Shown: positions 47,631-61,199, counted from the stretch's first letter. The stretch is DNA of 64,000 nt from Caprimulgus europaeus (GCA_907165065.1 OU015541.1:2666001-2730000); one strand, 5' to 3'. The notes: a model not told the origin generated them from the sequence alone. Numbers and translations: made by a program.

Positions 47631-50600
47631 CAAATGTCCCTTCCAGTGCTGGGACCCCTGCCCAGGTCCCAGCAGTGGGTGGGTTTGGAGGGAGGGTGGG
47701 TGCAGTTTGGGATGGATGACCTGTAGAGCCCATCCAGCATTTGGGGGCAGGAGGAAGCTTTAGGGGCCATCCAGCCTCTCCCCATCACCCACAAAAAGCC
47801 CTTTGGGCATCTCCATCCCTGAGGCTTTTCCTTCTGAACAAGCACCAAGTGCCAACTAGCTGGCCTGTCCCCAGAGTGACAGCCCTGGGTGTCACAGCCA
47901 GTGACCTGGTGACTCTTCTGAGGTCTCTCCTCCAAAGACACCCAATATTTGTCCTTCTTCTGGGACATAAGTGTTGGCACAGCGGCAGCAGGGTACAGGA
48001 ACCACCATGGCACCAACCATGGCCACAACATCAACCGTGGCCATTCCCCACGACGGCTCCCACAGCCCCGCGCCAACCGAGCACTGTGGAAACAACTGAA
48101 ACAGCCAGAAATTATTATTTTAAATTTTTTTACAATATATTCTTTGCAATTAGGCACATCCACTGGATTCTTTCTCTACCTCCACCTTTGATCTTCTGAA
48201 AACTCGACAGCTTTCTAAATACCATTCCTCTGTTTTCAGCCATTTTGCATTTCTTGTACAATTAATGTACAGCACTGATCCACTTCTTTTCTTCTTTTTC
48301 TTCTTCCAATCCTTTCCAGAACAAACAGGCACTCCTCTCTACACTGTCCCAGTGAGATTTATTTCTTCTCTCTCCTTATATCATCACTGACACACTAGAA
48401 TAAAAAAAATATGGATTTTGCTGGACAATTTTGATGCAATTATGAACGAGGTGCAAACCCAATGCTCTGAGCCTACCACACAAGACCTGTTATGATTATT
48501 AATTTGTAAACCTGGCAAAACATGCACACAGAAATGGATGCTTTATGCTAATTGTTTAGTAAAGAATTTTTTTTCAGCAGTGCAGCAAATCTCTGGAGTT
48601 TCTGCGCTTGTTTTGCACTTAAAAAGAACTTGGTGCAAATGCAATCAGCACATTAAAGTGTGTCTTTCATTAAGAGGACAGGGAGCAAGGAGGGAATCCA
48701 TCCCACTCATCTCCATGCCATCTACCAGGTGATCTGGGAGCTGTTCATTCACGTGCAACTCTAAGTTTGGTTATTATTATTATTTTATATATATTTTTAT
48801 ATATACACTTATATAAAATATCTATCAAATACATAATAAAATCCTCTTTTTCCCTCCCCAATACCAAAATTCCCAGCCTCTCCCAAAGCACTCAAGGAAA
48901 ATTCTCAGGGTCAAAGAACTGTCCTTGGCTTTGCTGCTGGAGATGTGGCCCATTACCTTCAGATCTGGAGGTGGCAAGAGGTGGTGGGGAGAGGGATGAG
49001 GACCACACCAGACTCTTCACCACCAAGGTGACCTCTGCTTCTTGTTTTGTGGGAAAAAAAGCAAAGGCCAAAGAGTTTCTCTGGAGGAGGAGATGGGTTT
49101 GGGGAAGTTTAGGAAATTTTGAGTAGTTTCTATCCAAGTCATTCTTTTGTTACATAAAAATAAAACTGAGAAATTGTTGTCCCTCCTCTTGCTCTGCACA
49201 CAGATGTGAGAGGAAGGGGCGGCTGGGGAGGTGGCTGGGGCAGGAAGCCTGCAGAGATGTCAGGTCCAGGCTTGGCATAGTGATAGCAGGGAAAGATTAG
49301 GTGAATGTCACCCTCTCCATCACTGAATGCTTTCTTTAACCCTTCCAGCTCTGCCTCTTACCCTGCTGGGCTTCTCCCACCCTGTCCCCCTGCCCGTCTC
49401 TACCCTGCCTGTCCCTCTAAACCACCTCTACATTCTCCCTCAGAAAAAGATGAACAGAGACCTTGTCCTGCTTCTTTCTCTTCTTGCTCTCACTTTCCCT
49501 TGCACTGGTCTCTGCTCCTCCTTTTCTTCTCTCTGTCAGTCCTTGCCCTCTCTCTGCAAACCCTTTCTGTGAGCAAGCTGTTCTCAATGGGCATGGCAGT
49601 GAAAATCCAGCCAGAGATGATAAAATCCACCAGCTTGCCTATTTCTACCCCTAAAGATCATCCCTCAGTGAGATATGAGAGAAAGAGAGAGACAGACATC
49701 GTAAAGGCATTTTCTCACTCAGTGTAAGCCATGAATTTTTAAGTCCTCAGGACAGAGACCGTTTCATATGGTGGGTGTTTGTGTAGATTCAGCACAAGGC
49801 AGGGACCATACTGTTATTTCCCCAATATTTCCACTTCCCTGACTCCCACAGTGCCACTGTTTCATCTTTACTACAGACACTTATATTTTTACATCCCTCT
49901 TTTTTTCTTCCCATGCATCTGTCTGACTTGCTCTTTGGGGTTTATAGTTTTAGACATATTGTTTATTATTCATTGTTTTAATAACAGGTATCATCCTGCT
50001 GTAGTAATTGAATAATTACTGAACTCATTCTTGGTCAACCAGAATGCCCCATATGGCAGGAATGTATATAAATATAATGCAAAGAACTAAACATGTACAT
50101 AGATGGGCACTAAGTGTTAGGTTTAGCTTTCCATAAACTTAAATATGTGCATTTCTTGCCAGTTGGATCCTCCATAGGCTCATAAAATAAGTGATACAGT
50201 GATCTGCTCTTAAGATGCTCTAAGAGCTTGGAAGAATTTGTTAAGAGAGCTACTTCTGTAGGCTCTTGTTACCATGAATCAGTGATGAGATTCATTCTTT
50301 GCCTTCACATCCACTTCTCCAGGCTTTCCCAGCCCCAGGGCAGCCTCTCGTTGGAAACAGGGCACCCATTTGTGGTGCTGGTTTTTGTGAGATGCTGATG
50401 GAAAAGGATGGTTACCCTCATTCTGTAACAGTTTATCCACTGCAAAATGGTCCTCATGCTCTTCTGATCCAACCCCTCACCTGTCCAAGAGTCACTCTGG
50501 GGAAGATGACTGGACCAACACACACCTCAGATGGTGCAGCACATGGATGTTAAACTCGTGAAGTAGTAGAACATCTCCTCACTCATCCATCCTTCACTGA

Positions 50601-53600
50601 CTGCCCATTTGGCAGCAGATGTGGTTTCACTATGGCACAAGGAGTTCCCAAGGCTCAGAGAGGTTGGTGTCAGTAGAGACCCTTCGCTGCCTTCAATCAT
50701 CACAGCCATTTGCAAATGCCAAGTGGATTTTTCTCTCCCTCAGATAAAGAAAAGAGGCTGAAGGTTGTAAGAAGAAAACCAATGTTGAAGGTCTGAAGGG
50801 TGTTTTCCATGCCTGAAGGTCTGTGCTAGGTTTAGCCAGAGCTCTGCATCCCTGCCGATGATGATGAAGGGAGATGAGTTGAATTTTCAGCCTCTTCAGT
50901 TTGCACCTTTCCCATGACTTGACAGTTCTAGTTCAGCAGAAAGTTCATTATTTTGTGGCCTGATTTCATTCTTGGGGTTTTTCTTCCCCTCAGATCCTGT
51001 TCTTCTCTGCCTGTGTGATAATTCACTCTTATATTAGCAGAGCCAAATCCTGAGTGGTGCAGAGCAGACCATGGCCATTGCTCATGAACTCTCACAACGA
51101 GGGGCTGAACGCAGTTCCCACTGAAAACAATATTCATCACTTCCTCTCACCTTGCTGTCACCTAGCTCAGGTCATAGTTATAGCAAACCTGAGGACAAGA
51201 TGAAAAAACCCCATGTAAGTAAATGGAGATACCCAGTGAAGTCTGCAGAGCTAAAGCAGCTTCTGCAAGGTGAGGACCGAAGGTGATGCATGGAGCACGC
51301 CAGGATCTCTGGGGTGTTTGATCCAAAGACTGGAAGCTTCTAAACAGGACACAAATGGAAAAAATTATGGTTATTGATGCTTTTAATACCTTTTTCTATC
51401 TTGATGATATAAACCTCTAAAAGGCTAAGAAATAAGTGATTGATTGGAGTCAGAGTAAATATAAATAGTAAAGGAAACAAAGAGATCTCTCACAAAAAGG
51501 TGATTTTTTTTTTTCCTCCTTTACTCTCTCTTCCCCCTGTATCTGAAGGACAAACTTTGTCCACACACCAGATTTAGTAAAACTGGACTAAAACACTATG
51601 GAAGTGAACCATGAAATTATAAAAATATAAATAGTAGTGACTTTTTAATAAAAACAGGTAATAGTTGGCAGTGACTTTCTGCCAACTACTCCTTTGTTTA
51701 AAAAAATAAAAATAAAAAAGAGGAGAACATTCTTTTATTGTCCATGATTTCAACAAACCTGATTTCTACACTTGAATATGCAACCCTGATTTCAGGGAGG
51801 TGCCTGTGCCCCCCCCAAAAAAAATCAAGCCTTGAAGGTTTTTCAAAATTCCTCTGTAGGAGTTTGTGTGACCTGGTCAAATAATTTTAAAAGCCACCAT
51901 TAGGAAAATGAAAACAAACTGTTGATGATCTAGAAGATGTATAGAAAGAGAATTAGATGATAGAGCTACAAGGTCATAAAAGGTTGGAATATTAAAATAA
52001 ATAGCAGAGCTCTTGAGTTAATGAAAAGCCAGTTAGGCCAATAAACATCTAAAAGAACACATATGAACAAACATCCATCATTCCAGTTCACTGAATGAGT
52101 GCTGTTTACAGCTTTAACAGATTTTTAGGGCCAGTTCCTGTTGGAGTGGGCAGTAAACAAGTGAGTCAGCTGGTCGTGGTCCTGGCTGCATTTCTCAGTC
52201 CAACACGAGGGCTCATTGCTGAGCACCCATGAAAACGCCGCGATGCTGCAGGCTCGTGTGGGTGCGGTACCTGCGGGGCTCTGTGCACACACCTGGCAGC
52301 CTGAGAGTGGCCTATGCTAGTGGGTCACTTACAAAGGAGATACGAATGTGTGACAAAAAGTGTCCAACACCAACCCTGAAAGCAGAGCTTGAAATCTCCA
52401 TCATTAATATCCATCACTGGCCTAGGGGCTGGAGTTGTTCTACATGGCATGAACCTGAGCTCATGTGTTCAACTGATAGCAGGTCACTCAAGAATATCTC
52501 CTGTCCCTTCTTTTATGTTGCTCCAACCTTCCTCTGCACATGTTTTTTACCCAGCAAAGAGCTTGTACCCAGATTCAGTGTTCACCTCTGCGGTGTGATG
52601 TTCACCTTGGCCACTTTGCGCTCCATCTCGGAGTGCTCTGTGAGTTACCGAGAGCGCTGGATTTCACCCCAAGTATATGCAGGGAAGAGAGGAAGGGCTG
52701 CAGTTTGCATTTTCAATCCTCAAAACATATTTGAAGGGCTCTGCTTCTGTCTGTTCTCCAAGTTCCTGAGAAAAAAACTCAGCTAAGGAAAGATTTTGGT
52801 AGAAACCCAAAACTGACATTCGGCTGCCTTTTCCAGGTAATGCATATGCATGCATGCAAAACTCAGGCATTGGTTGTTTCTGCCTCAGGATTAAAAGCTA
52901 TGGCATGAGCAGAAATAGAAGCCCATCTTTACAAAATTGCTTTTAAAAATTACATATGCCAGTTGCATACCCTGCAAAGATGTAGAGCTTGAGTAGTGGT
53001 AAGGAGATGAGGCTGCCAGCCAGGAACATGAGCAATAAGCTCAGCTTCCTGGCAGGTCTGGTCTTTGTCTTTGGGTCATTTCTCCTTCCCCAGCTTGTTT
53101 TTCCTTCTCTAGAAGGGAGGAGGTTAATGCTAAATATTTATTTGTGTCTCAAAATACAACTTAACTGGAACACTTTTTTTATGACCAGGAGATTGACCCC
53201 ACATTTGCCCAAATATCCTGAATTATTATGAGTGGACTTTTATGTTTGGCATGTATAAAAAATACATGGGTGGCTCTCAAAACTGCTACTTAAAACCCAG
53301 GTGGGTTTTAAAGGGGTAAATGGCCCATTGGAGTACCAGGAGTTATGTCTGAAGAAGATATAGGATAGCTTTTTGAAATATACAGATATAAAAAGAGATT
53401 ATTTTGGAAGAGATGCAGAAGAGTCCTAAACCCCTCTGCAACTGAGCAAAAAACCAGCCCTGACTTTGGTTGTTGTTAGGAAAACAGCAAACCAAATCCT
53501 GCTTGTTCTCCATCCCGCTCTGAATGACTTCTGGGTAGAATAAATCTTTTCTGCTTTTAAAATAAACGAGAGAGCTTCACAGTGCCAGGGTCATTTAAAT

Positions 53601-54890
53601 TTACAGTGACATAGCGCCAGGAAACGATTCGGACTCCAATTTGTATTCCCAGTGTTTTCTTCCAGCTGAGGAACACAAAGTTCTGCTCTCAGCCGTGGCT
53701 TGGTGGGGAGCGTCCAGCCCCGCCACCCTGCGAAGCTGATTTGAATGTAAAAGCAGAAAGCGAAGGAGCCGTCCGGAGCAGAGGGATGCAACCTTGTTTT
53801 CCTGGGAAGATACCAACAGAGCATCCTTGTCAAGGTCACACCCTGCCAGGGACTTTTCCCTTCCCCTGGATGCTGAAGGGGATGGGAGAGCAGAGCTGGG
53901 TGGCTGCTCCCGTCTGTCTCCCCTAGAACTCTTTGTTTATCACAAAAGATGAACCTTGCCGGGAACGCTGCGAGCAGAGCTGCAGCCCGGGAAATTCTCA
54001 GCAGCTACAAGGTTTATGGTTTGTGTCAAGTTAAATTTTAAAAAAATAATTAAAAAAATACCCAAAACCCCAAAATAACAAAACCCAAACCAAGAAACCC
54101 ACCTGAACTAAACAAGCCATAGGAACCTTGTAGATAAAATACTGAAATCATCTGGGGAAGGGGATATAGGTGGAATTTAAAGTCAAGAGACTGGAAATAG
54201 AGGAATGGTTTTCTCTTGCCCATCCCTGGTTGGTGTTGCAATATTTTGGAGTATGCATTTTTCCTCTTTCCAGGCTTCTATCACAGCAAGGACCTCTGTG
54301 GGCTGTTTTGGGAAGTCTGGGGTTTGCCATTTTCTTTCTCTTCAAAGCTTCTATTGGAAATGTCAAGACCCTTCCCGTTGATTTTCTTAGCCCTTCATTA
54401 ATCTATTTGACTAAATTTTGTTTGAAGGAAAAATGAGGTGTTTCCTCCTTATTTCTAGCAAAATTAGCCACTCTGATTTTGCAACTGCTACAGTTTTATT
54501 TTTGAAAAATCAGCTTTTAATCTGAGAAAACATTTTGAAGCGGCGTGTTTTTAGGGTGGGAATTTGCATTAACTTTAAACGTGTTCACATGATTCTTAAT
54601 AGCAGAAATTCTGTATTTCCCAGAACTTTCATGATGTTTAAAGTCAATCAAAGGAAATGGTTTTAAGGAGAGGTAATTGAAAATACCCTCTGTAGAAACA
54701 ATTTGAAATAGGTTTAGTCTTTTTCAACTGATTTCAGCGTTCTGAGATCTGGGTTGGAGCCTCCTTCTCCTGTGATTAACTGGGGCATCGCTGTTGTCTC
54801 AGTGGAAATAGGAACTGGTGCCTTTTTGTTAAAATCTTTTGAAGTCAATTTGGAAGATAAATGCCCAGACCCAAATTGCTAAAGTGAAGC
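47631..54890. other. Intergenic DNA
   Basis: No gene is supported. Balanced or AT-rich stretches such as 51890-52100 and 53540-53780 look like ordinary non-coding DNA with possible conserved parts. Simple tracts occur at 48774-48840 and 54040-54080. The open frame 52229-52786 (185 codons) has no recognisable domain. Confidence 0.5.
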
Positions 54891-54893
54891 TGC

Positions 54894-54969
54894 AATAAAA
54901 TAAAATAAAATAAAATAAAATAAAATAAAATAAAATAAAATAAAATAAAATAAAATAAAATAAAATAAA
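54894..54969 (+). repeat. (AATAA)n pentanucleotide microsatellite
   Basis: About 15 uninterrupted taaaa units; probably polymorphic. Confidence 0.95.
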
Positions 54970-56200
54970 GAAAAAGAAATTAGAATGATGTTACCAGGCA
55001 GCTAAGAGATGCAATACCTGTTCATGATGCTCTTTGAACAAAGATAGGTGAATGCTATGAAAGTGTGATCACACATAAATTGAGCATGAGACTACCCTAT
55101 CTTTTTTTTTTTTTTTTTTCTATATTTATGTTTTCAGATTTGGAGCTCAAAAATGTTCTGAAATTTTTTGTGTCAATTGTGAGCAGGCTCAGTGAATCCC
55201 CAGGTTCCAGCAGGATGTGGTCTTATCCTTTGGGTAGATAAAGAAGCAAATAGAAAAGAGTGGCTGAGGAAGTTTTACATCGTTAAGGCATGAAAGGAAG
55301 ATGCACATAAAAAAGGTTTTCACTCTGTTCCCTCTCTCCTTGCATTGGGATGATTTTTGTTTTATTTATGGATGTCAAAGAAAATAGCTTCTTTTTTTTT
55401 TCCTCTACCAAAAAAACCCATACAAACCAAACAGAAATTAGAGCTGATTTGAGCTAAGAAATCAACATTTGAAAACTCAGCTGAACTTGCCCATTTTCCC
55501 TCCTGTCGTTATTCTGCATAAGCTGGATCCATTTTTCCCCACTGCAATCAGCTGTGAAGGAGAACTTCCATTGATTGCAACAGGAACAAGCTAGAACATG
55601 TTCTATTTAAATATTTGAATCCTCAGCTGTGCTACCAAGGCATGTCAATCCGTCTTCATACCTTATTGCAGGTTATTATATTAACAAAATTCAATGATAT
55701 GCTGTAAGAAAATTGCATTACATGCTATCTCTGTGTTTTGAGCTATCATACTCCATACACACTGGCATTCCTCCTCTGTGTGAGTGATTGTATGTGAGCT
55801 GTTTCTCTAAATCCACTCTGAATACGCTGATTTTTTTAATTCTTCAATTAAAAAAAAATCCTGGAACAAAACCCACGCAAACATAGGCATTTCTTAGATT
55901 GTGAAAGCAGATCCTCTCAGATTCGTATCTCAAATAATGTGAGAAAGAGCAAATGCTCTGAGGTTGGATCTAGGCTGCCAGAAATTACTGTGAAGAGCAC
56001 TAAGGGATGCTTCAGCCAAAAGAGAACCCAAATTAGTGACCTACGTTAGGAATAAACTGGTCATGCACCACAGCCATGAGTTTGTAATTAAAACCCCTCC
56101 CTGGCACAGGCAAAATTGATGCAGAGAGTTTGTGTTGAGACACACAAAGGAAAACAACTTCAGTGGGAGAATTAACTTTTTATATCGAGTTCTGATGAAA
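54970..56200. other. Intergenic DNA
   Basis: AT-rich, with a long T run at 55101-55120 and no open frame of interest. It includes the p53-type element listed separately. Confidence 0.5.
55584..55603 (+). promoter_or_regulatory. p53-type response element
   Basis: Two adjacent decamers with no spacer fit RRRCWWGYYY: GAACAAGCTA (9 of 10) and GAACATGTTC (10 of 10, palindromic). That is 19 of 20 matches to the p53 consensus. Confidence 0.35.
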
Positions 56201-56203
56201 TGT

Positions 56204-56347
56204 TATAAATAGAAACTGGAATATATCGGGGAGCACCAGTTCTTTAGGGCACTGAGATCCGGCGCACGCATGGCTGCGAGGAAAAGCAAGCAAGGGAACA
56301 AATACAAACCATCCCCAACCGTGGAGCTTCATCTCTCTGTTATTTAA
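56204..56347 (+). other. TATA box followed by a 25-codon small ORF
   Basis: tataaata at 56204-56211 is followed 59 bases later by an ATG at 56270. The ATG opens a 25-codon frame, beginning MAARKSKQGNKYK, that ends at TAA 56345-56347. The local sequence carries several CpGs in otherwise CpG-poor DNA. The basic N-terminus is suggestive but matches no family I know. It may be an unannotated first exon, a lncRNA start or chance. Confidence 0.2.
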
Positions 56348-56999
56348 AGACACTGAGTCCGTTGCTGCACAGCGACCTCTCCCAGTTTCAGGTTTGTACC
56401 CCAGCTTAGAAACCTTCTCTGTCTAAATTGGGGCTAATTCTGCAGAACGTGTTTTTTGGCTTTCGGTACAGACTGCCCCAGGCTTTGCTCGTCTCTGCTC
56501 AGGATGAATTCCAACACTGCTGGGGCTGCTCTTTGCTGAGTCAGGTTCTGCTGCACATCCCACCACGCAGAGCACTGCAAGAAAAAAAAAAGGGGGGGAA
56601 AAAAAAAGAAAAGTGGATTTTTAACTATTTCATGCATGAGGTCATACTGCAGCCACCAGCCGTGCTGCAATGGAGCCTGCCTTGTCCACGCCACAGCTGC
56701 TGGCTGGGGACGGTCACTCCAGGGACTGGCTCTGTAGAGTCTTTCTTCTCCAATAGATGATTTAACCCTTTCAGCTTTCTGACAGCTGAATAAATAGGCA
56801 AATGAAGCAGGGCTTAATCTAGTGTCCACCCCTTCCAAAGGCCCTGTATTAAAGAACTCAAGGAACTAATTGCTTCTGTAGTGCTATTGCTGCCCTGTGA
56901 CTGCTGAAAGACTCCTGGAGGTTTGCCTTCGGTTTGTGCTCTAAGTGCCAGTCTTATTTTCTTAGAATTTTCTATATTTCCATATTAAAACAACCAAGC

Positions 57000-57056
57000 C
57001 GAGGGGAAGAAAAAAAAAAATGAAAAAGAAAAGGAAAAGAAAAAAAAGAGAGACTC
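57000..57056 (+). repeat. Purine-rich (GA/A)n tract
   Basis: A nearly uninterrupted run of A and G, low complexity. Confidence 0.8.
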
Positions 57057-57084
57057 ATTAAAACTGCATCATGTCACCCTGCTG

Positions 57085-57290
57085 AACTTCCCATCCCTCC
57101 GCTTCCCCCTTCAATCAGCAGCCAGGATAACAATTAGATGTGATAGCTATTCCTAATAGGCGGCGTTAGCGCTGGCTGCTCCGGCTCTGGCTAAAGCAGA
57201 AGAACCTCAGCTCACCCCCTGCCAGTTTATAAACTATATATAAACTTATATATCTATATAGTTATAACTGATGAGGTTCAAATTGCCAAA
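57085..57290. promoter_or_regulatory. Candidate regulatory block
   Basis: Stands out from its low-complexity flanks. Contains aacaattagatg (overlapping SOX- and homeodomain-like words), a CpG cluster ggcggcgttagcgc, and a nested AT palindrome-like stretch tataaactatatataaac. Motif-based only. Confidence 0.2.
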
Positions 57291-57539
57291 TAAACCTCTC
57301 CCAAGCTGGATAGGATCCATAGGGCTTTACCCCCTCCTTCTTTCTTGCTCTGGTTTCTCTTCCTGCTCAGCACAAGACCCATCACCCTGGGTTGGGGCTG
57401 CAGTTGGAGTCCTGCCCCTGGAGCTGAGAGACCCCCAGCCAGGGCAGCAGCAACGCTCAGCGTCACTCAGCCAGAAAATTTGGTATTAGGAGTGGGAGAA
57501 AAGGTCACCTTGGAGGATCAGAGATAGAGAGTTAAAAGA

Positions 57540-60034
57540 AAGGGGCTGGGAATGGGAGGGAGGGAGGAGGTATGGGGGAAAGTTGGAGAGGGAAGGGGGG
57601 AAGGGGATGTAGGATTTCTAAGCAGGCTTGACCCAGGAGGATAAAATATCCCGTTTTCATTGGTTCAAATGAACCATTAGGGAGAGAGTAATTTGTTGAC
57701 CTTTTTGCTGCCTTATCATGAGATGAACAGCCTTAACATGGGCTTCACGTTTGCCTTAACCCCACTGTAAATCATAGAAGAATCAATTTGTTTTCTTTTT
57801 TTTTTCTTTTTTCTTTTTTTTTTCCACCAAAATATATAAATAAATAACAACAACCAGGAAACCAGCCTGTATTTTGAGATGATTTCACAAAGCAAGGTCA
57901 GGTAGGTATGTGCATTGGTTTGACTGTGGATGGCATCCAGTGCCTTCCTTATTTGTTTTTGTTCTCTTTTGGCTCAGCAAGCAGGAATCAGGGCTGTGCA
58001 AAGACTCTGCTGCCTTTGGGAATCAAAACTGGAGGACAGTGATTTTCCTCTTATTTCCATCAGCCTGGCTTGGCAGTAGTTCCAGTGAAGTCAGTTTACA
58101 TTCTCCTAAAGCCATTCTCTTTCCCAGCTCCTGCAGATAGTCTGGCAGGATTTTGGCCTAAGAAAGGCAGGACCAACATGAGTGTTGGGTTGAAATGACA
58201 GTTTTAGAGTTCACTGTGGACCTTCCATGCAAGGTTGCCATCTGTGCAAGGAAACAGAGCTCCCAGCTTTTGGAATATGTCAACTTGTTGTGGGTGTACC
58301 CAGGGCTGCTCATCGCTGAGCCCAAACCATGGTCAGGTCCTGTGAAGAATTGGCTTTTCTGGGTTTTCACTCTTGATTTTTAATCTTTGGAGGCTTCACA
58401 AAAGTCTGGCCACTGAACACCAACAACCAATATACTCCATATATTGCAGTAGAACCAAGGATTTTCCAGACACATTGGAAGTTGTCTGCTTTGGCATAGG
58501 AAGAGCCCACCAAAAAGCTTTCCCCACAGGCAGGTTGGTTTGGGATTATCAATCCTAGGGTTTCTTATGTTTGCTATAAAGAAGTTGTTAAGGATGAGAT
58601 GGGATCCTGCCAGACAATTCCTGCACTTTGAGGAAACTCAGGCTCAGCTGTAGCTCCTTCTCCGCAGCTCCCGTCCCGCTGAGCCAGTTCAATGGTTCCA
58701 ATCTCTCTATAGTGTTTCGTTCCACTTGACTCACGATATTTTGTTGTCTCTCTCTGGCACACTGGGGAAACCCAACCACTTTCACACTGAAAAAAATTGT
58801 CCAACTCCAAATAGGAAATTACTTGAAATTGTAGGATAGCCATGATTTTTTCCTTTGCCACATGGGTATGTTTTGTGCTTCCATTGAGTCTCTTATTATA
58901 GGAAATTTAGATATGGAGCAGAAGCATCTGGCCTTCAAAGAACTCTGAAATTGCCATGGGATGTTATGATAATGCTGCTTTTATGTGACTGATCTTTTCC
59001 ATTTGTCCTTTGCTCTCTAGGTAACAGCTTGGAAAATGTCACTTTTTTTTGTAGGCAAAGAGAATGCTGTTCTGGGTAGGGTTTGTGATACCAACTTTTA
59101 TTATAATCATTCAACATGAGATGTAGATCTCGAAGCAGCCAGCAAATTCTTGTCAAATGAACCCCAAATCAGGAAGGTCAAACGTTCTCATGGAGAATGC
59201 AAGATAAAGATGACTTCATTCTTGAATCCAGCATCTTCTTTGATTGTTCACAATGATATTTAAAAATACTTCTAGCAGCAGGCTGGGTAACAATATACCC
59301 GTGTGTGCCAGGCTAAAAATAACAGTTGGAACTGCATTTGTACTACCCTGTGAAGTATGTGATCACTGGGAGAGATTTCAAAACTTACTTTCTTTTTCAC
59401 TCTCTTACATTAATTACACTTTTCTTACATATCTTTAACATATTGGATGTCAAGTTTTCCCCCTCAATTGCACGTTCAACGTGGATTCTGGGAGGTGTTG
59501 CTAGATTTTTAGTGGCAGTGTAGCTATTATGAAGGTGGATTTAATTACATTAAGAGTTTAAAGAAGTTACTGTTAAAAGAAATGATAATGGAAAGAACAA
59601 ACAAATAGAAATAGAGTTTTATGAAACCCTCTAGCAATGGCATAGATCCTGTAGTTTAACCAAAAATCAGTGAAAAATCAATTGTAGAGCTTTATTTTAA
59701 AACTGTTTCTGTGTAGTGCTTGCAAAGTAAATATTATATATAACATGCTGTGATATGAAAGCAAAAAAATGTATTAGTTAATGCAGCTTCTATAACAAAG
59801 CATATTTTCCTTATGGAAAGTGAATGAAATGTGTTTAAAGTGGGGGAAAAAAAAGAAAACACAGAGGAAATGAAAGGGGGGAAATATCTTCTAGCAAAGT
59901 TTATTTTCTGATGGTTTTTTTGGGTGATAGCATCCTTGTGTTGAGCTCCAAAGCAAGGTGGGGTTTGTGGGTGTGGGGGGGTGTGTGTGGTGGGGAAGAA
60001 GCGCTCCTCGGGGGCTGGAGGGCTCCCTGACACC
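57540..60034. other. Intergenic DNA
   Basis: No gene is supported. A G-rich tract at 57541-57610 and pyrimidine runs at 57790-57830 are the only obvious simple features. Confidence 0.5.
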
Positions 60035-60116
60035 TCTGGCCACGTCTGTGAGGATCTTTGATCTCCATCCACATTCACATCCAGGTGTAAGCTCAGCTGA
60101 TGTCTTCACTCTGTGC
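60035..60116 (-). repeat. Inverted repeat, left arm
   Basis: Its reverse complement matches 60461-60542 over 82 bases with about 11 differences (about 87% identity). Because the arms are in opposite orientation, conceptual translation of each in its own direction gives the related peptides TSAELTPGCECGWR and TSAELAPGYECRWR. The family is not recognised. Confidence 0.85.
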
Positions 60117-60460
60117 TCCACAGAGAGCAGCCAAATGGGATGGGATCATGCCCTGGATACAAAATACCCTGGGACTTAAAGAGATCCAGATTCTCATCCT
60201 TATCCTACCACAAATGTGCAGAGCTCCAGAATCTCCCCAGTTACATCTGCACTGCCAGCAGAGACTTGGCCAGAGCCTTAATCATACGATCTATACATTA
60301 TTTATATCACTGGTGGCTTTTAGCCTGGCAATATCTTGAGCTCTAGGTGTCCCTGGCGTCCCAAGACTGCATGAAGAATGATGAAAGCCCCCGTTAAGGT
60401 ACCAGAAAGGCCCAGATTTCCACCCCCAAGAGTGCTCTGCACCAGCAGTGCTGGACCAGT

Positions 60461-60542
60461 GCACAGAGTGGAGACATCAGCTGAGCTTGCACCTGGATAT
60501 GAATGTAGATGGAGAGCAAATATCCTTGTGGACGTGGTCAGA
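60461..60542 (+). repeat. Inverted repeat, right arm
   Basis: Partner of 60035-60116, separated by 344 bases. A transcript across both would form a long imperfect hairpin. Confidence 0.85.
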
Positions 60543-60599
60543 AATGCCAGGTCTAGGACCTTATGGAGGCACCTGAGGATGGGTGAGGTGTTGTGGGCT

Positions 60600-61190
60600 C
60601 TTCCACAGCCCCCAGCACTGCAGTTGATCTGCTTTCGGCCATGGCTGAGGCATCACCTGTGCCTGGCATCCACAGACACATCCACACAGCATCACCTTTC
60701 CTCCTAAAATGTAGCTAAAAAATGAATTCCAGATTTCATGAAGCCCAAAAGGGACAGGCAAGAGGCTGGATCCATCCATCCCCTTCCCAGTCCCTGTATT
60801 TATCTGCCTGTGGAAAACGCTGGGAGGTGGCTGGCAGAAGCTCTATTTCGATAACAAGAATGAAACGAACATGTGTACACAGTTGTTTTCCCTGACTGGG
60901 GTCTGTGTAGTTCTTCTGGAAGGTTAATAAATGGGATGCAAATCCTCTTAAATGGCCGTGTTTACACCAGAGCTTAGTGGCTCCAGCCATGTCCTCTACT
61001 TTTAACGCCCTAAGTTTTTCGTGCAAAAAGAATTTGCTTCCCCACACTCTTTAGAGCTCTCCCAGGTTTTGTTCAGTTATCTGTTCTAGGGATCATAAAG
61101 GACATCACCAGAGGGGAAAAAAGAAAAAAAAAGAGCTAAATTTGCTTTATTAAAAAAAAAAGAAAAAAAAAGATGTTTTGCTCAAAGACA
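60600..61190. other. Intergenic DNA
   Basis: No supported gene; A-rich tracts at 61118-61170. Confidence 0.5.
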
Positions 61191-61199
61191 GGAGGCTAC

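Noticed and set aside
47177..48163. Overlapping frames of 100-220 codons on both strands
   Set aside because: They pass through a (cctgtccctg)n minisatellite and have repeated L/P/C or G/Q/R peptides.
54894..54969. CRISPR-like or satellite array
   Set aside because: It is a simple pentanucleotide microsatellite without spacers.
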